13,987 nucleotides of DNA from an uncultured Flavobacteriales bacterium (GCA_946886545.1 CAMPIU010000030.1:1-13987); one strand, 5' to 3'; counted from the stretch's first letter, positions 1 to 8,417 are shown. The notes: generated by a model from the sequence alone, not told the origin. Made by a program: numbers and translations.

Positions 1-702
1 CATGATTTAGCTCTTGCACCTTACGGTTATATCACAAGTATATTTTCACATTTTGATCCGCTTCACTTACTCTTCAACATGATATTTCTGTATTTTGCAG
101 GTAACATGTTCCGCCAGTTCTTTTCCGACTGAAGATTGCTGCATGTATACGTGGTCGGTGGGATTGCAGGTGGCCTTGCTGAAGTAATTACTCGTCAGTT
201 CGGAACACACCATCCGGATGTAATCGGAGCTTCAGGTTCGATCATGGCATTGTTTATAGCAATGGCTGTTTACAGACCGAATATCCAGGTCAGCCTGTTC
301 GGAATCATTCCTGTGAAACTGTATGTAATCGCATTGATTTATGTTATTGCTGATTTGGCTCAAACATTGAGTAATGACGGAACAGCACATTTTTCACACT
401 TGGGAGGTGCACTGATCGGATTTCTTTCGGTACAGAATTTACATTCGTCTTCTAACATTATTAATTGGACAGAATCTCTTCATCAGCGGATTTTAAGCTA
501 TTTCGCTAACAGGAAGAATAAAAGACCGAAAATGAAGGCTCAAAAAGGTGGAAGAGTCGTTAAATCGGATGAGGAATACAATCTGGATGCAAAGGCAAAA
601 CAGCAAAAAATTGACAAAATTTTGGATAAAATATCCAAATCGGGTTACGAATCTTTAACAAAAGCCGAAAAAGACTTCCTATTTTCACAGAGTAATAAAT
701 AA
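1..702 (+). pseudogene. Rhomboid-family intramembrane serine protease, 5'-partial, interrupted by an in-frame TGA
   Basis: This is the 3' part of a rhomboid protease, an inner-membrane enzyme that cleaves transmembrane helices with a Ser/His dyad. Frame 1 is open from base 1 and reads HFDPLHLLFN at about 49-78, the conserved His/Asn segment of rhomboid TM2. It then meets TGA at 130-132 and resumes at once with RLLHVYVVGGIAGG. The catalytic serine lies in GASGS (codon 232-234) and the catalytic histidine in HFSHLGGA (codon 397-399). A Lys-rich cytoplasmic tail follows. The TGA sits where a family member would have a sense codon; CGA to TGA or TGG to TGA would explain it. Restarting at TTG 136 would lose TM2, so the downstream fragment is unlikely to be a working protease. 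It could be a true nonsense mutation or a consensus error. The true start is outside the window. The phosphatase-fold gene follows after one base. Confidence 0.85.
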
Positions 703-703
703 T

Positions 704-1831
704 TTGAGTTGGTTTAAAAAGATAGCACGATTTTCAACGGTGATAAAGATTCTTTCTATCACTGCAATTTGCTGTCTGCTATTAGCCTACTTAGCTCCTT
801 ACGTTCATCCCTCAACCATTCGCATCTTACCCTTCTTCGGGTTGATATATCCGATTTTCATTTGTTTGGCCCTGTTGCTGATGGTTTATTGGGCATTCGC
901 GCGATCCAGGTGGTTCTTCTATCTTTTAATTGCGATTCTGTTTGGCGGAAACTTGCATTTCAGGACCCTTTCCATTCAGTTTTCGGATCCAAAACCCAAG
1001 ACCGAAATTGCTTCCTGGAATGTGATGAGCTATAATGTGCGCTTGTTTGATGTGTACAATTCATCACTCACAGGAAGGAACAATACACGCGATAGTATTA
1101 TCAGTTATGTGCAACGGGTAAATCCGGATGTGGTTTGTTTCCAGGAATTCTTTCATCAGGACAAGCCTTCCGCTTTTTCTACCAGGGATACCTTGATCAG
1201 TTTAATGGACTACAAGTATTATCACGAAAGGTATTCTCACCGTATACGGAACAGGCAGAATTTCGGGATCTGCATGCTGTCTAAATATCCGATCATTGCT
1301 AAAGGTGATGTGATGTTTGAGAATTTCAAAACAACTGATAACTACTGTATTTATGCTGATATTGTAAAAGGAACAGATACGATCCGTTTCTATGACATTC
1401 ATTTGCAATCTATCAAGTTACAACAGGAAGATTATGAATTATTCGGTGAAAAGAACAAGCAGGCCGGCGGAAAGAAATCCACCCTTCGCTTATTGATCGA
1501 TAAACTTCGGGTTGCATATCCTGCCAGAGCCGAACAAGCTAAACGTGTAATGGAGCATATGAAAACCTCTCCCTATCCTGTTGTTGTTTGCGGAGATTTT
1601 AACGATACGCCCATGTCTTATGTTTACAATCAGTTCAATACGGATTTGGTCGATTCATATCGCGAGACTACAACGGGAATCGGCGTGACTTATGTGGGCC
1701 GTGTTCCGGCCGGAAGAATAGACTATATTTTCCACTCCGGGGATTTGGGAGCCTACGATTTCGAGATTCAGTCCGCCGCATTTTCAGATCACCGGGCTGT
1801 CCACTGTAAAATATATCGAAAAGTGCTTTAA
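704..1831 (+). CDS. Membrane-anchored endonuclease/exonuclease/phosphatase-fold protein
   Basis: The protein has 375 residues. Three hydrophobic segments at about 12-31, 41-65 and 70-82 are followed by an endonuclease/exonuclease/phosphatase (DNase I-like) domain from about residue 104 to the end. The metal-dependent phosphoesterase motifs are in order: SYNVRLF (109-115), CFQEF with Glu148, DIHLQS (231-236), GDFND (297-301), RIDYIF (338-343) and SDHRAV (361-366). All expected catalytic residues are present. The substrate could be a nucleic acid, inositol phosphate or lipid headgroup and cannot be told from sequence. The start must be TTG at 704 (ATA 695 aside), because the frame has a stop at 656 and no ATG between. 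The start is one base after the rhomboid stop, so the two are probably co-transcribed. I recall this rhomboid-phosphatase pairing from other Bacteroidota. A TTG start without a visible Shine-Dalgarno suggests weak or coupled translation. Confidence 0.88.
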   Translation: MSWFKKIARFSTVIKILSITAICCLLLAYLAPYVHPSTIRILPFFGLIYPIFICLALLLMVYWAFARSRWFFYLLIAILFGGNLHFRTLSIQFSDPKPKTEIASWNVMSYNVRLFDVYNSSLTGRNNTRDSIISYVQRVNPDVVCFQEFFHQDKPSAFSTRDTLISLMDYKYYHERYSHRIRNRQNFGICMLSKYPIIAKGDVMFENFKTTDNYCIYADIVKGTDTIRFYDIHLQSIKLQQEDYELFGEKNKQAGGKKSTLRLLIDKLRVAYPARAEQAKRVMEHMKTSPYPVVVCGDFNDTPMSYVYNQFNTDLVDSYRETTTGIGVTYVGRVPAGRIDYIFHSGDLGAYDFEIQSAAFSDHRAVHCKIYRKVL

Positions 1832-1865
1832 ATTTCGTTAATTCTGATTTTTTGAATTATTCGAT

Positions 1866-1873
1866 TATATTTA
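1866..1873 (+). promoter_or_regulatory. Near-match to the -7 promoter element upstream of the lipoprotein gene
   Basis: TATATTTA differs from the Bacteroidota -7 consensus TAnnTTTG only at the last base. It ends four bases before the ATG at 1878, so a transcript from it would start at or next to the start codon. No clear -33 TTG at the usual spacing is visible, so the call is tentative. Confidence 0.3.
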
Positions 1874-1877
1874 ATGC

Positions 1878-2333
1878 ATGAAGCAATCGACAGTTAATCT
1901 TTTATCGTTCTTCTTTCTACTACTTTTGGTATCCTGTTCAGCAGAAACCAAGGAGGTTAAAAACGCTTCCAAACAAGGAGAGAACACTATTGCCGGCAGA
2001 TGGATTCTGATTAAATCAGAAGATGCCGGTTCACGTAAAACAAATCATCAAAATCAGCCTTCGGATGTGGTTTTGAATTTCAAGAAAAACGGATATTTCA
2101 TTATTTATGACACTTTCGTGGATCCGAAATGGCGTAAAAGAGGATTGCCTTTAATTCAGCAAAGAACTTCCGGTCAATGGAAATTAGAAGGTTCTGTCCT
2201 GACCATGATCCACGATGAAAAAGATAGTTCTTACACGGAACGCCTCAAAATTGTGCGGTGCAATGGTAAGGAATTGGTAACTGAACGCTCCAACAAGAAA
2301 ACCACTATCTATAGAACTTATGGTAAAAACTGA
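1878..2333 (+). CDS. Small lipoprotein, lipocalin-like
   Basis: The protein has 151 residues. The N-terminus is a lipoprotein signal: hydrophobic residues 8-18 followed by lipobox LVSC with the acylated Cys at 20. Mature residues from about 40 onward show a pattern seen in small Bacteroidota lipocalin-like lipoproteins: GRWILIKSED near the start, a hydrophobic strand VVLNFKKNGYF, then SGQWKLEGSVLTM and a C-terminal strand ending in a Thr/Tyr-rich stretch. The likely location is the periplasmic face of the inner or outer membrane. No catalytic residues are evident and the ligand is unknown. An ATG four bases upstream (1874) reads into a stop after a few codons, so 1878 is the start. The gene is 46 bases after the phosphatase-fold gene and may have its own promoter. 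Lipoprotein is a firm call; lipocalin-like is an inference from the strand pattern. Confidence 0.72.
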   Translation: MKQSTVNLLSFFFLLLLVSCSAETKEVKNASKQGENTIAGRWILIKSEDAGSRKTNHQNQPSDVVLNFKKNGYFIIYDTFVDPKWRKRGLPLIQQRTSGQWKLEGSVLTMIHDEKDSSYTERLKIVRCNGKELVTERSNKKTTIYRTYGKN

Positions 2334-2836
2334 GATTTTACTTGATATGGTATCTGCGTGCAAAAAGGATCACATTCTCCTAATTGTCTTGGACCTACGG
2401 GATTTTCAATTAAAAAAATAAACCCACACAGCGCCAGTCATTTAAGACTGAAAATTCTGAACGCCTCAGAAAGCACGATTTGGTTCGCTGTTTTTCTTTG
2501 TAATCTGCCGTTCACGTCATGTGAACCCCGAAAGGTGCAGCCCGCCATTGAAAAATCAAGTCTCCCCGTTCGCAAAAAAAATGTTAGACGTCAACAATTT
2601 TCACTGTATGGGTTTTGCCCGAAATGAATCAGACTGCCATTTACACTCAGTCCACTGACTGACGAATGACTTTTTAAAGGTACAAAATTTTCCCGGATTT
2701 CCTTTTCTTTGTAACTCATTTCCAACTTTTTTAACAAGTTCACAAGTCTTTAAAAGTGACTGTGTTTTCATGCTAACTGAGAGAGATTTAAAGCATCTTG
2801 TTAGATTAATCTTACTTTTGCGCTAAAATTGTTGAA
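2334..2836. other. Gene-poor 503-base stretch with several small inverted repeats
   Basis: No convincing gene is visible on either strand. The stretch contains perfect small inverted repeats at 2435-2450 (CAGTC, 6-base loop, GACTG), 2510-2526 (GTTCAC, 5-base loop, GTGAAC) and 2647-2662 (TCAGTC, 4-base loop, GACTGA). At 2583-2595, GTTAGACGTCAAC is a 12-base palindrome with one inserted A. Patches around 2521-2550 are richer in G and C than the AT-rich spacers elsewhere in the window. It may encode a structured RNA or be the remnant of a mobile or repeated element. Neither can be shown here. The last 30 bases hold a probable proC promoter. Confidence 0.5.
2813..2820 (+). promoter_or_regulatory. 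Probable -7 promoter element of proC
   Basis: TACTTTTG matches the Bacteroidota -7 consensus TAnnTTTG exactly and ends 16 bases before the proC ATG, giving a predicted leader of about a dozen bases. The -33 region has only TTTA at 2787-2790 at an acceptable spacing, so that half is weak. Confidence 0.45.
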
Positions 2837-3628
2837 ATGGAAAAGATTGGGATTATTGGATGCGGAAACTTAGGCTTATCATTATTGAAAGGATTTCGCA
2901 AGCAATATCCCAATGCTCAACTCTATGGTACCCGGAGAAATTTGGGTGAATTGACAGCCTTGGAAGATGATAAAACACACTTCACTTCAAATAACAAGGA
3001 AGTAATTGCGCAATGCGATTATTTGATTATTGCATTGAAACCTTATACGATCCTCTCTTTCCTGGAGGAAAACAAAACGTTTTTTGATTCAAAAAGACAT
3101 ACCATAATCAGTGTTGCAACCGGAATTACTTTAGGTGAAATCAAGGGTGCTTTGAAGATGGAGGAAATCTCTTTGTATCGAGGAATGCCGAATACTGCTG
3201 CTGACGTACAGGAAAGCATGACTGCCTTAAGCGGCTTATCAGATCCTTTAAACCGGAAAAATAAAGTGAGCGGGTTATTTAAAGCCATTGGCGATATTGT
3301 TTGGATCGATGAACAATTAATGGAATCTGCTACTATTTTGGGAGCTTGCGGAATTGCTTATGTTCTGCGGTTTATCCGGGCAATGATCCAGGGTGGAATT
3401 GAGGTTGGATTTGATGCTAAAACAGCTAACAAAATTGTCAGCCAAACAGTGAAAGGTGCAGCTCAGCTTTTGATTCAAAACGGTTTACATCCGGAAGAGG
3501 AAATCGATAAGGTTACTACTCCGAAAGGCTGTACGATTGTTGGTTTGAATGAAATGGAACACAGCGGATTCAGCTCGGCTTTGATCAAAGGAATTGTAAC
3601 AAGCTACCAGAAGATCGAAAGAAACTGA
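2837..3628 (+). CDS. proC: Pyrroline-5-carboxylate reductase
   Basis: ProC catalyses the last step of proline synthesis, NAD(P)H-dependent reduction of pyrroline-5-carboxylate in the cytoplasm. The 263 residues match the usual family length. The N-terminal Rossmann domain begins with IGIIGCGNLG (4-13, GxGxxG nucleotide loop), followed by DYLIIALKPY (61-70) and RGMPNTAADV (115-124), a family signature. The C-terminal dimerisation and substrate domain carries ESATILGACGIAYVLRFI (163-180) and VTTPKGCTIVGL (226-237), the counterpart of the family's VTTPGGTTI motif. The usual SGSGPAY is here LGACGIAY, so the substrate loop has lost its second Ser and its Pro. The gene stands alone, has its own promoter-like box, and ends five bases before the stop of the convergent surface-protein gene. 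No other proline genes are near. Confidence 0.93.
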   Translation: MEKIGIIGCGNLGLSLLKGFRKQYPNAQLYGTRRNLGELTALEDDKTHFTSNNKEVIAQCDYLIIALKPYTILSFLEENKTFFDSKRHTIISVATGITLGEIKGALKMEEISLYRGMPNTAADVQESMTALSGLSDPLNRKNKVSGLFKAIGDIVWIDEQLMESATILGACGIAYVLRFIRAMIQGGIEVGFDAKTANKIVSQTVKGAAQLLIQNGLHPEEEIDKVTTPKGCTIVGLNEMEHSGFSSALIKGIVTSYQKIERN

Positions 3629-3640
3629 TCTTGTTATTTT
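3611..3640 (+). terminator. Possible terminator overlapping the end of proC
   Basis: AAGATC at 3611-3616 pairs with GATCTT at 3627-3632 across a 10-base loop, followed by GTTATTTT. The 6-bp stem is short, the loop is long and the T-tract is interrupted, so it would be weak. It overlaps the proC stop and the stop of the convergent gene, as expected where the spacer is only five bases. Confidence 0.3.
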
Positions 3641-6600
3641 AGCAGACTAACATGTCCTTCGATGGATTTCGCTATGTCAGTTTTTAAACCTTTCAAAGTC
3701 AATTTCCAGATATACGTGTCGGTTTTACATGCTTCTCCTTTGAAAGAACCGTTCCACCCCGTTTTGGAATCGTTTGTTTCAAAAATGAGCTCTCCCCATC
3801 GATTGTAAATTTCAAATTTATAATTGTCACTGTCGAAATCAGTCGTTAGAACAGGCATGAAAAGTTCGTTCGTCCCATTTCCGTCCGGTGTAAATGTATT
3901 TGGTACATAAACCGTATTATAGCTTAGCGGTTCTATGCGCATGCTGGCTGTATCTGAACAGCCAAATCCGTTTTCTGCAACAAGAAGTATTTGAATTAAT
4001 CCGGTCCCTGCCTCAAAATTTAAAGTCGGATTTGTCTCCGTAGAAAACCAGTTGCCATTGAGGTACCAATTGTAAAAAGTTGCGTTTTCGGATTGATTGA
4101 TTAAATCAATTTGATCTGTGAATTCATCAATGCTAGTGCTGTTTAATCCGGTGGTAAACGCAGCACTTACATTGGGATAGACATGAACCCCGCCTGCTAT
4201 ACTGTCAGTTACGGAACAACCAAAAGAATTGGTGGCTACGATATGAATAGAATGAATCCCGCTGGTTTCAAAGGCAGTACTTAGATCAATTTCATCGGTA
4301 TTCCATGCAGCGAATGTGTTATCTATAAACCATTCGATATTCACTTGCTGTGAAGTGTTTAAATGAAAAGACAAAAATCCTCCTTCACAGCTGGAAAGAG
4401 AAGAAGAGCTAAGGGAAACTACCGGAGATTCGATCCCGTTGAAGAACATCGTATCACTGTTTTCACAACCTAAAGATGTTGTAACGGTAAGAATATAACT
4501 GGTCTGTCCGGTTAAAACGGCTAAAAGACTTGGATTGGAAATCTGCGAATCACTCAGGTTTGCGTTTGGCGACCAGGAATAGAGATTCCCCGGTACGGAC
4601 GAAATCCCTATAAAATGGGTGATTCCGTCATTTACACAAGCCGACTGATCGGATCCGGCGTCTGCAGAAGGAAGATTGCCAACAACAAGTTCAAATGTCA
4701 CAGGCGAGCCGGTACATCCGTTTAAGCTTGGTGTGACTTCTATCGTAGCAGATTGTAAACCGGATAGAGAATTCACCGCATTGAAATCAGCAATAGGACC
4801 ATTCCCAAAGCTTGCCAATCCAATAGAACTGTTCGAGTTTGTCCAATCAAAAGAAGTTCCGTTAGTTCCCGTAAATACTGGTATCTGAACCGGTTCTTCT
4901 GCACAGACTGTAATATCCGTAAGAGTATCCATTACCGGAATAGGATTTACAGGAATCACAACTGATTGAAGTATGGATTGTGAACACAATGCCTGAACGC
5001 TTAAAAGTGTAAAACTTACAGTGTCGGTTAATCCTGACAAGGAAATATCCATACTGCCTGAAGTCGGGATAGAAGCTGTCATCGTCGAGCTTCCATCACT
5101 GTAACTTACAGTTGAATTGGGTGTGCCTGAGAAAGTAAGCGTTGCAATATCTCCCTCACAAATCTGAGAACTGCTGCTGATAGAGGCGGTTGGAAGGGAT
5201 AAAACCTCGATGCTTTTCGTGTTAGAACAGCCGTCGGAGTTAATATAAGTAATCAAAGTGCTTCCCGGGCTGATAGCTGTAACTAAACCGGTGTTGCTAA
5301 TTGTTGCAACCGAAATATCAGATGACATCCAGGGATTTATGATGGCGGCAGTTCCGCTCCCTGATAATTGAATAGTTGTACCCAAGCAAACCGAGTCTGC
5401 TCCGCCGATTACCGGTAATGCATTAACAGATACGCTAAGAAGATCGGATTGATTTTGAGAGCACCCAAGAGCATCGGTTACATTGATCAATTCAAAATTA
5501 TAGATTTCTACCAGGTTGGTTGGAACATCTTCCAACGCAGTGGAACCTGCTCCCGTTGTCATAAATAGATTGGGTCCTCCATTAATAGTATAACTAAATG
5601 CATATGGCGACGTTCCATTCATTCCCGTAAAGGTGATCAAGGGCAAAATATCATTCAAACACACAACAGTAGGTCCGGAAAGTGTTGCATCGGGTAATGG
5701 ATTAACAACAATAACCGCAGAACCGGTTTGAGTCTGGAAACAACCTGTATTGCTTGAAACACTTAGCAGATTGTAGGTGAATGTTCCGTCTGTTCCGGTA
5801 GGTGCACTTATGCTGGCTGTCGAATCTGTTCCTGAGGAAATTGTTTGGACCGGTCCACCGTTGATACTATAACTGAAAGTGTAGGGTAAAATCCCGTTTG
5901 CACCTGTAAATGCAACAGTCGGGGATGCATCATTCACACACAAAGTAGCAGATCCGGAGATCGTTGCATCGGGTAGTTGATTGATCGTGATAATAGCAGA
6001 ACCTGTTTGATTTTGAGAACAGAGAGCTGTACTTGAGACATTTACCAGGCTATAATTGAAAGTTCCGGCAAAACCCGTTGGTACATTAATGCTTGCGGTT
6101 GATCCTGCTCCGGAAGAAATGCTTTGCACTGCTCCTCCATTGATTGAGTAAGTAAAAGTATATGGGGCAGTCCCGTCAGTTCCTGTAAATGTAACCGTTG
6201 GCGATGGATCATTCTCACAGAGGTTTACGGATCCTGAAATCGCAGCGCTTGGTATCGGATTAACGATTACAACAGCAGAACCAGTTTGGGTTTGAGAACA
6301 ACCGGCTGCACTGGAAACACTGAGCAAATTATATGTAAACGTACCAGGCATATTAGTAGGAACACTTACGGTAACCACAGAGCTGCTTCCTGATGAAACT
6401 GTTTGAGTGGTCCCGCCATTGATGTTGTAGCTGAAAGTGTACGGAGCACTTGCTCCTACTCCGGTAAACGTCATAACCGGTGAAGCTGCATTCTGACAAA
6501 GTGTTGTTGTTCCCGTGATAGTTGCAGTTGGCAGCGGATTAACTGTTATGACTGCTGATCCCGTTTGGTTCTGGGAGCATCCGGCTGCACTTGAAACACT

Positions 6601-8259
6601 GACTAAATTATAGTTGAAAGTTCCGGTGGTTCCTGTTGGCACATTGATGCTTGCCGTCGATCCTGCTCCCGAAGAAATGCTTTGGTTGGGTCCTCCGTTC
6701 AATTTGTAAGTGAAAACGTATGGAGCAGTTCCGTTTGCACCGGTAAAGGTCACTACCGGACTTGTAGCATTTTTACAAATATTTGTTGTTCCGGAAATGG
6801 TTGCAGTTGGCAACGGTTTTACAACTACCGTAACGGATTGAATCGGACCGAAGTTGCACATATGTCCTGTTCCGAATAAAGTATAGACGAAGGTTCCCGC
6901 TGCAGTTGTAGGAACGTTCACTGTCGAAGAATAAGGGCCATTACTGACCATTTGTGATGGTCCCGAATTCAAGTTGTAATAGAATGTTGGATACGGGGTA
7001 TTGCTTCCCATTGTGGAAAATGTTACAACAGGACTTGGTCCGTTTACACAAACACTGGTAGCCGATGCATTGATCGAATGGGAAAAGTACGGCTGAACCA
7101 TGACTGTCCCTCCTCCTCCTAATGGACCGGTACATCCGGCTGCATTGGTAACACTTACTCCCGAAAGGGTAAATGTGGTGGGAAAGGTTACTGAGAGACC
7201 GTTCTGATTGAAGGAATTTCCGCCAACACTTGTCATTGTAACACCATTTATGGTATAAGTATAAGTAAATGGTCCGGAACCTCCCGATGAACTGAAGTGG
7301 AGTGTGTAGTGACCACATCCTCCTGAAATAGTTACATTTCCGCTTGGAGCTGGTAAAACAGTAACCGTACTCGTTGCATTAACCGATTGGTAATTACCGT
7401 ATGCATCCGCGATTCCCGTTAGCTGATATGCACTGTTTCCCGAAGTACTTGTGGATGCGGGAATGCTGATGGGGCTTCCACCTGTAATGGTTTGTGTGAC
7501 ACCTCCTAATGTATAAGTGTAAGTGTACGGACCTCCGCTTCCGGTAACCGAAAATGTAGCAGCTGCCGCACTCGCCCCCTGGCAAACAGTTTGATTTACT
7601 CCTGAAACTGTCATTGGATTAGGAATAACCGTAATGGTGGCAGTTGTTGTTGTAACTGTAGAATTGGGTAAGCTGATACAATTAAAGGGAGAATTCACGG
7701 AAAGCAACTCAAGATTATAAACTCCGACTAAAGCAGTTGAAACCGGCAGGAAAGCAGTGGATGCTCCCGCAGCACTCGTGATGGTTTGGACAGGTCCACC
7801 GTTTAGTGTGTAATAAAAAGTATAAGGCGTCACTCCGCCGGAAGCGGAAAATGTGAATCCGGGAAATGGCAAACTGTTCTGGTAAACTGTGGTAGTTCCG
7901 CTAACCATTGAAATCGGATTAATCACAACCAGGATGTCACTGCTAAGATTCAGCGTAATAGTACAACCCAGTGCATCAGTCACACTTTGTAAGGTGTATT
8001 GTGTGTTTCCGATACCAGATATCGGTACGGTCAAAACAGCAAAATCATTCGAGCCCCCGGAGGTAATTGTTTGAGGACTTCCTCCGTTTACGCTGTAAAC
8101 AAAAGTGTAGGGTGCCGTTCCTGCTGAACCTGTGAAAATGATTTCGCAATTGCCGCCGCTTTCATAACAAATCGTATCTGATGGAGAAATGGTGCCGTCG
8201 CAGGCAATAGCTTGAAGTGTTGAGAAGGCAAGGGTTAATATTAGGTAGAAGTGTTTCAC
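3634..8259 (-). CDS. Giant secreted multi-repeat surface protein with T9SS type B sorting domain
   Basis: The 1541-residue protein starts with a signal peptide (hydrophobic 4-19, cleavage probably after AIA at 17-19). About ten repeats of 85-99 residues follow from 23 to 953. Each has the core pattern GTAPYTFTYxINGGxxQTIxSG, then VPT, then GTFxYxLxSVxxxxGCSQ and a linker ending PLPTATISG. They resemble SprB-type repeats of gliding flavobacteria. Residues 954-1447 hold six more divergent Ig/PKD-like domains, several with a paired Cys near each end. Residues 1448-1541 are the gliding-motility-associated (type B) T9SS sorting domain: VPNTFTPDGNG, EIYNRWGELIF, GWNGSFKG, DTYIWKL and terminal GHVSLLK. 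The product should cross the outer membrane by the type IX system and stay on the surface or be released, probably as an adhesin. No enzyme domain is visible. The start is supported by the signal peptide and a promoter box 16 bases upstream. Partner T9SS genes are not in the window. Confidence 0.92.
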   Translation of the reverse strand: MKHFYLILTLAFSTLQAIACDGTISPSDTICYESGGNCEIIFTGSAGTAPYTFVYSVNGGSPQTITSGGSNDFAVLTVPISGIGNTQYTLQSVTDALGCTITLNLSSDILVVINPISMVSGTTTVYQNSLPFPGFTFSASGGVTPYTFYYTLNGGPVQTITSAAGASTAFLPVSTALVGVYNLELLSVNSPFNCISLPNSTVTTTTATITVIPNPMTVSGVNQTVCQGASAAAATFSVTGSGGPYTYTYTLGGVTQTITGGSPISIPASTSTSGNSAYQLTGIADAYGNYQSVNATSTVTVLPAPSGNVTISGGCGHYTLHFSSSGGSGPFTYTYTINGVTMTSVGGNSFNQNGLSVTFPTTFTLSGVSVTNAAGCTGPLGGGGTVMVQPYFSHSINASATSVCVNGPSPVVTFSTMGSNTPYPTFYYNLNSGPSQMVSNGPYSSTVNVPTTAAGTFVYTLFGTGHMCNFGPIQSVTVVVKPLPTATISGTTNICKNATSPVVTFTGANGTAPYVFTYKLNGGPNQSISSGAGSTASINVPTGTTGTFNYNLVSVSSAAGCSQNQTGSAVITVNPLPTATITGTTTLCQNAASPVMTFTGVGASAPYTFSYNINGGTTQTVSSGSSSVVTVSVPTNMPGTFTYNLLSVSSAAGCSQTQTGSAVVIVNPIPSAAISGSVNLCENDPSPTVTFTGTDGTAPYTFTYSINGGAVQSISSGAGSTASINVPTGFAGTFNYSLVNVSSTALCSQNQTGSAIITINQLPDATISGSATLCVNDASPTVAFTGANGILPYTFSYSINGGPVQTISSGTDSTASISAPTGTDGTFTYNLLSVSSNTGCFQTQTGSAVIVVNPLPDATLSGPTVVCLNDILPLITFTGMNGTSPYAFSYTINGGPNLFMTTGAGSTALEDVPTNLVEIYNFELINVTDALGCSQNQSDLLSVSVNALPVIGGADSVCLGTTIQLSGSGTAAIINPWMSSDISVATISNTGLVTAISPGSTLITYINSDGCSNTKSIEVLSLPTASISSSSQICEGDIATLTFSGTPNSTVSYSDGSSTMTASIPTSGSMDISLSGLTDTVSFTLLSVQALCSQSILQSVVIPVNPIPVMDTLTDITVCAEEPVQIPVFTGTNGTSFDWTNSNSSIGLASFGNGPIADFNAVNSLSGLQSATIEVTPSLNGCTGSPVTFELVVGNLPSADAGSDQSACVNDGITHFIGISSVPGNLYSWSPNANLSDSQISNPSLLAVLTGQTSYILTVTTSLGCENSDTMFFNGIESPVVSLSSSSLSSCEGGFLSFHLNTSQQVNIEWFIDNTFAAWNTDEIDLSTAFETSGIHSIHIVATNSFGCSVTDSIAGGVHVYPNVSAAFTTGLNSTSIDEFTDQIDLINQSENATFYNWYLNGNWFSTETNPTLNFEAGTGLIQILLVAENGFGCSDTASMRIEPLSYNTVYVPNTFTPDGNGTNELFMPVLTTDFDSDNYKFEIYNRWGELIFETNDSKTGWNGSFKGEACKTDTYIWKLTLKGLKTDIAKSIEGHVSLLK
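5674..6789 (-). repeat. Four tandem 279-bp coding repeats in the surface-protein gene
   Basis: These encode residues 491-862: four consecutive units of exactly 93 residues with no length change between them (491-583, 584-676, 677-769, 770-862). By hand alignment the first and third differ at about 25 of 93 residues. Flanking units at 399-490 and 863-953 are clearly related but more diverged and one or two residues shorter. The DNA is also similar, for example around 6095-6130 and 6650-6685. The array could gain or lose units by recombination. Confidence 0.85.
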
Positions 8260-8275
8260 GCAGTTGTAATTGCAT

Positions 8276-8283
8276 CAAATATA
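8276..8283 (-). promoter_or_regulatory. Probable -7 promoter element of the surface-protein gene
   Basis: On the - strand this reads TATATTTG, an exact match to TAnnTTTG, ending 16 bases before the ATG at 8259. No -33 TTG at the usual spacing was found. It lies in the 170-base divergent spacer shared with the helicase gene. Confidence 0.4.
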
Positions 8284-8417
8284 AGTTTAAAAAGTGAATT
8301 TGAATCTGTGCTTATCCCTAAACTAAAAAGTTTTTACTAAACACCATTTTGCACTGAATATTAGAACCTTGATTTACGAAAACCAAATACCTGACTTCAA
8401 TTGAAAATCCTTTTAGC

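Noticed and set aside
17..20. Surface protein as a lipoprotein because of AIAC at the end of its signal peptide (residues 17-20)
   Set aside because: The lipobox is poor and the C-terminal T9SS sorting domain implies export with signal peptidase I cleavage. Coordinates given here are residue numbers of the 3634-8259 protein.
130..132. TGA in the rhomboid gene as a recoded codon (selenocysteine or altered code)
   Set aside because: TGA ends the lipoprotein gene and proC normally, the position is not a catalytic Cys, and no SECIS-like hairpin was evident directly after it.
2583..2595. Integron attC site
   Set aside because: Only the 3' core pattern GTTRRRY is present. No complementary RYYYAAC core or imperfect hairpin of attC type was found on either strand, and there is no integrase.
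2358..2627. An 89-codon open frame (GTG start) in the 500-base spacer
   Set aside because: The translation shows no recognisable domain, signal peptide or membrane segment, and its composition is unlike the neighbouring genes. There is no ribosome binding site or promoter box before it. It is most likely chance.
5674..6789. Regularly spaced repeats resembling a CRISPR array
   Set aside because: The repeats are 279-bp coding units with a whole-codon period and no unrelated spacers; they encode protein domains.
6941..7318. A 125-codon Cys/His-rich open frame on the - strand inside the surface-protein gene
   Set aside because: It is a frame-shifted shadow of the repeat-coding region, whose own frame is continuous and has clear domains.
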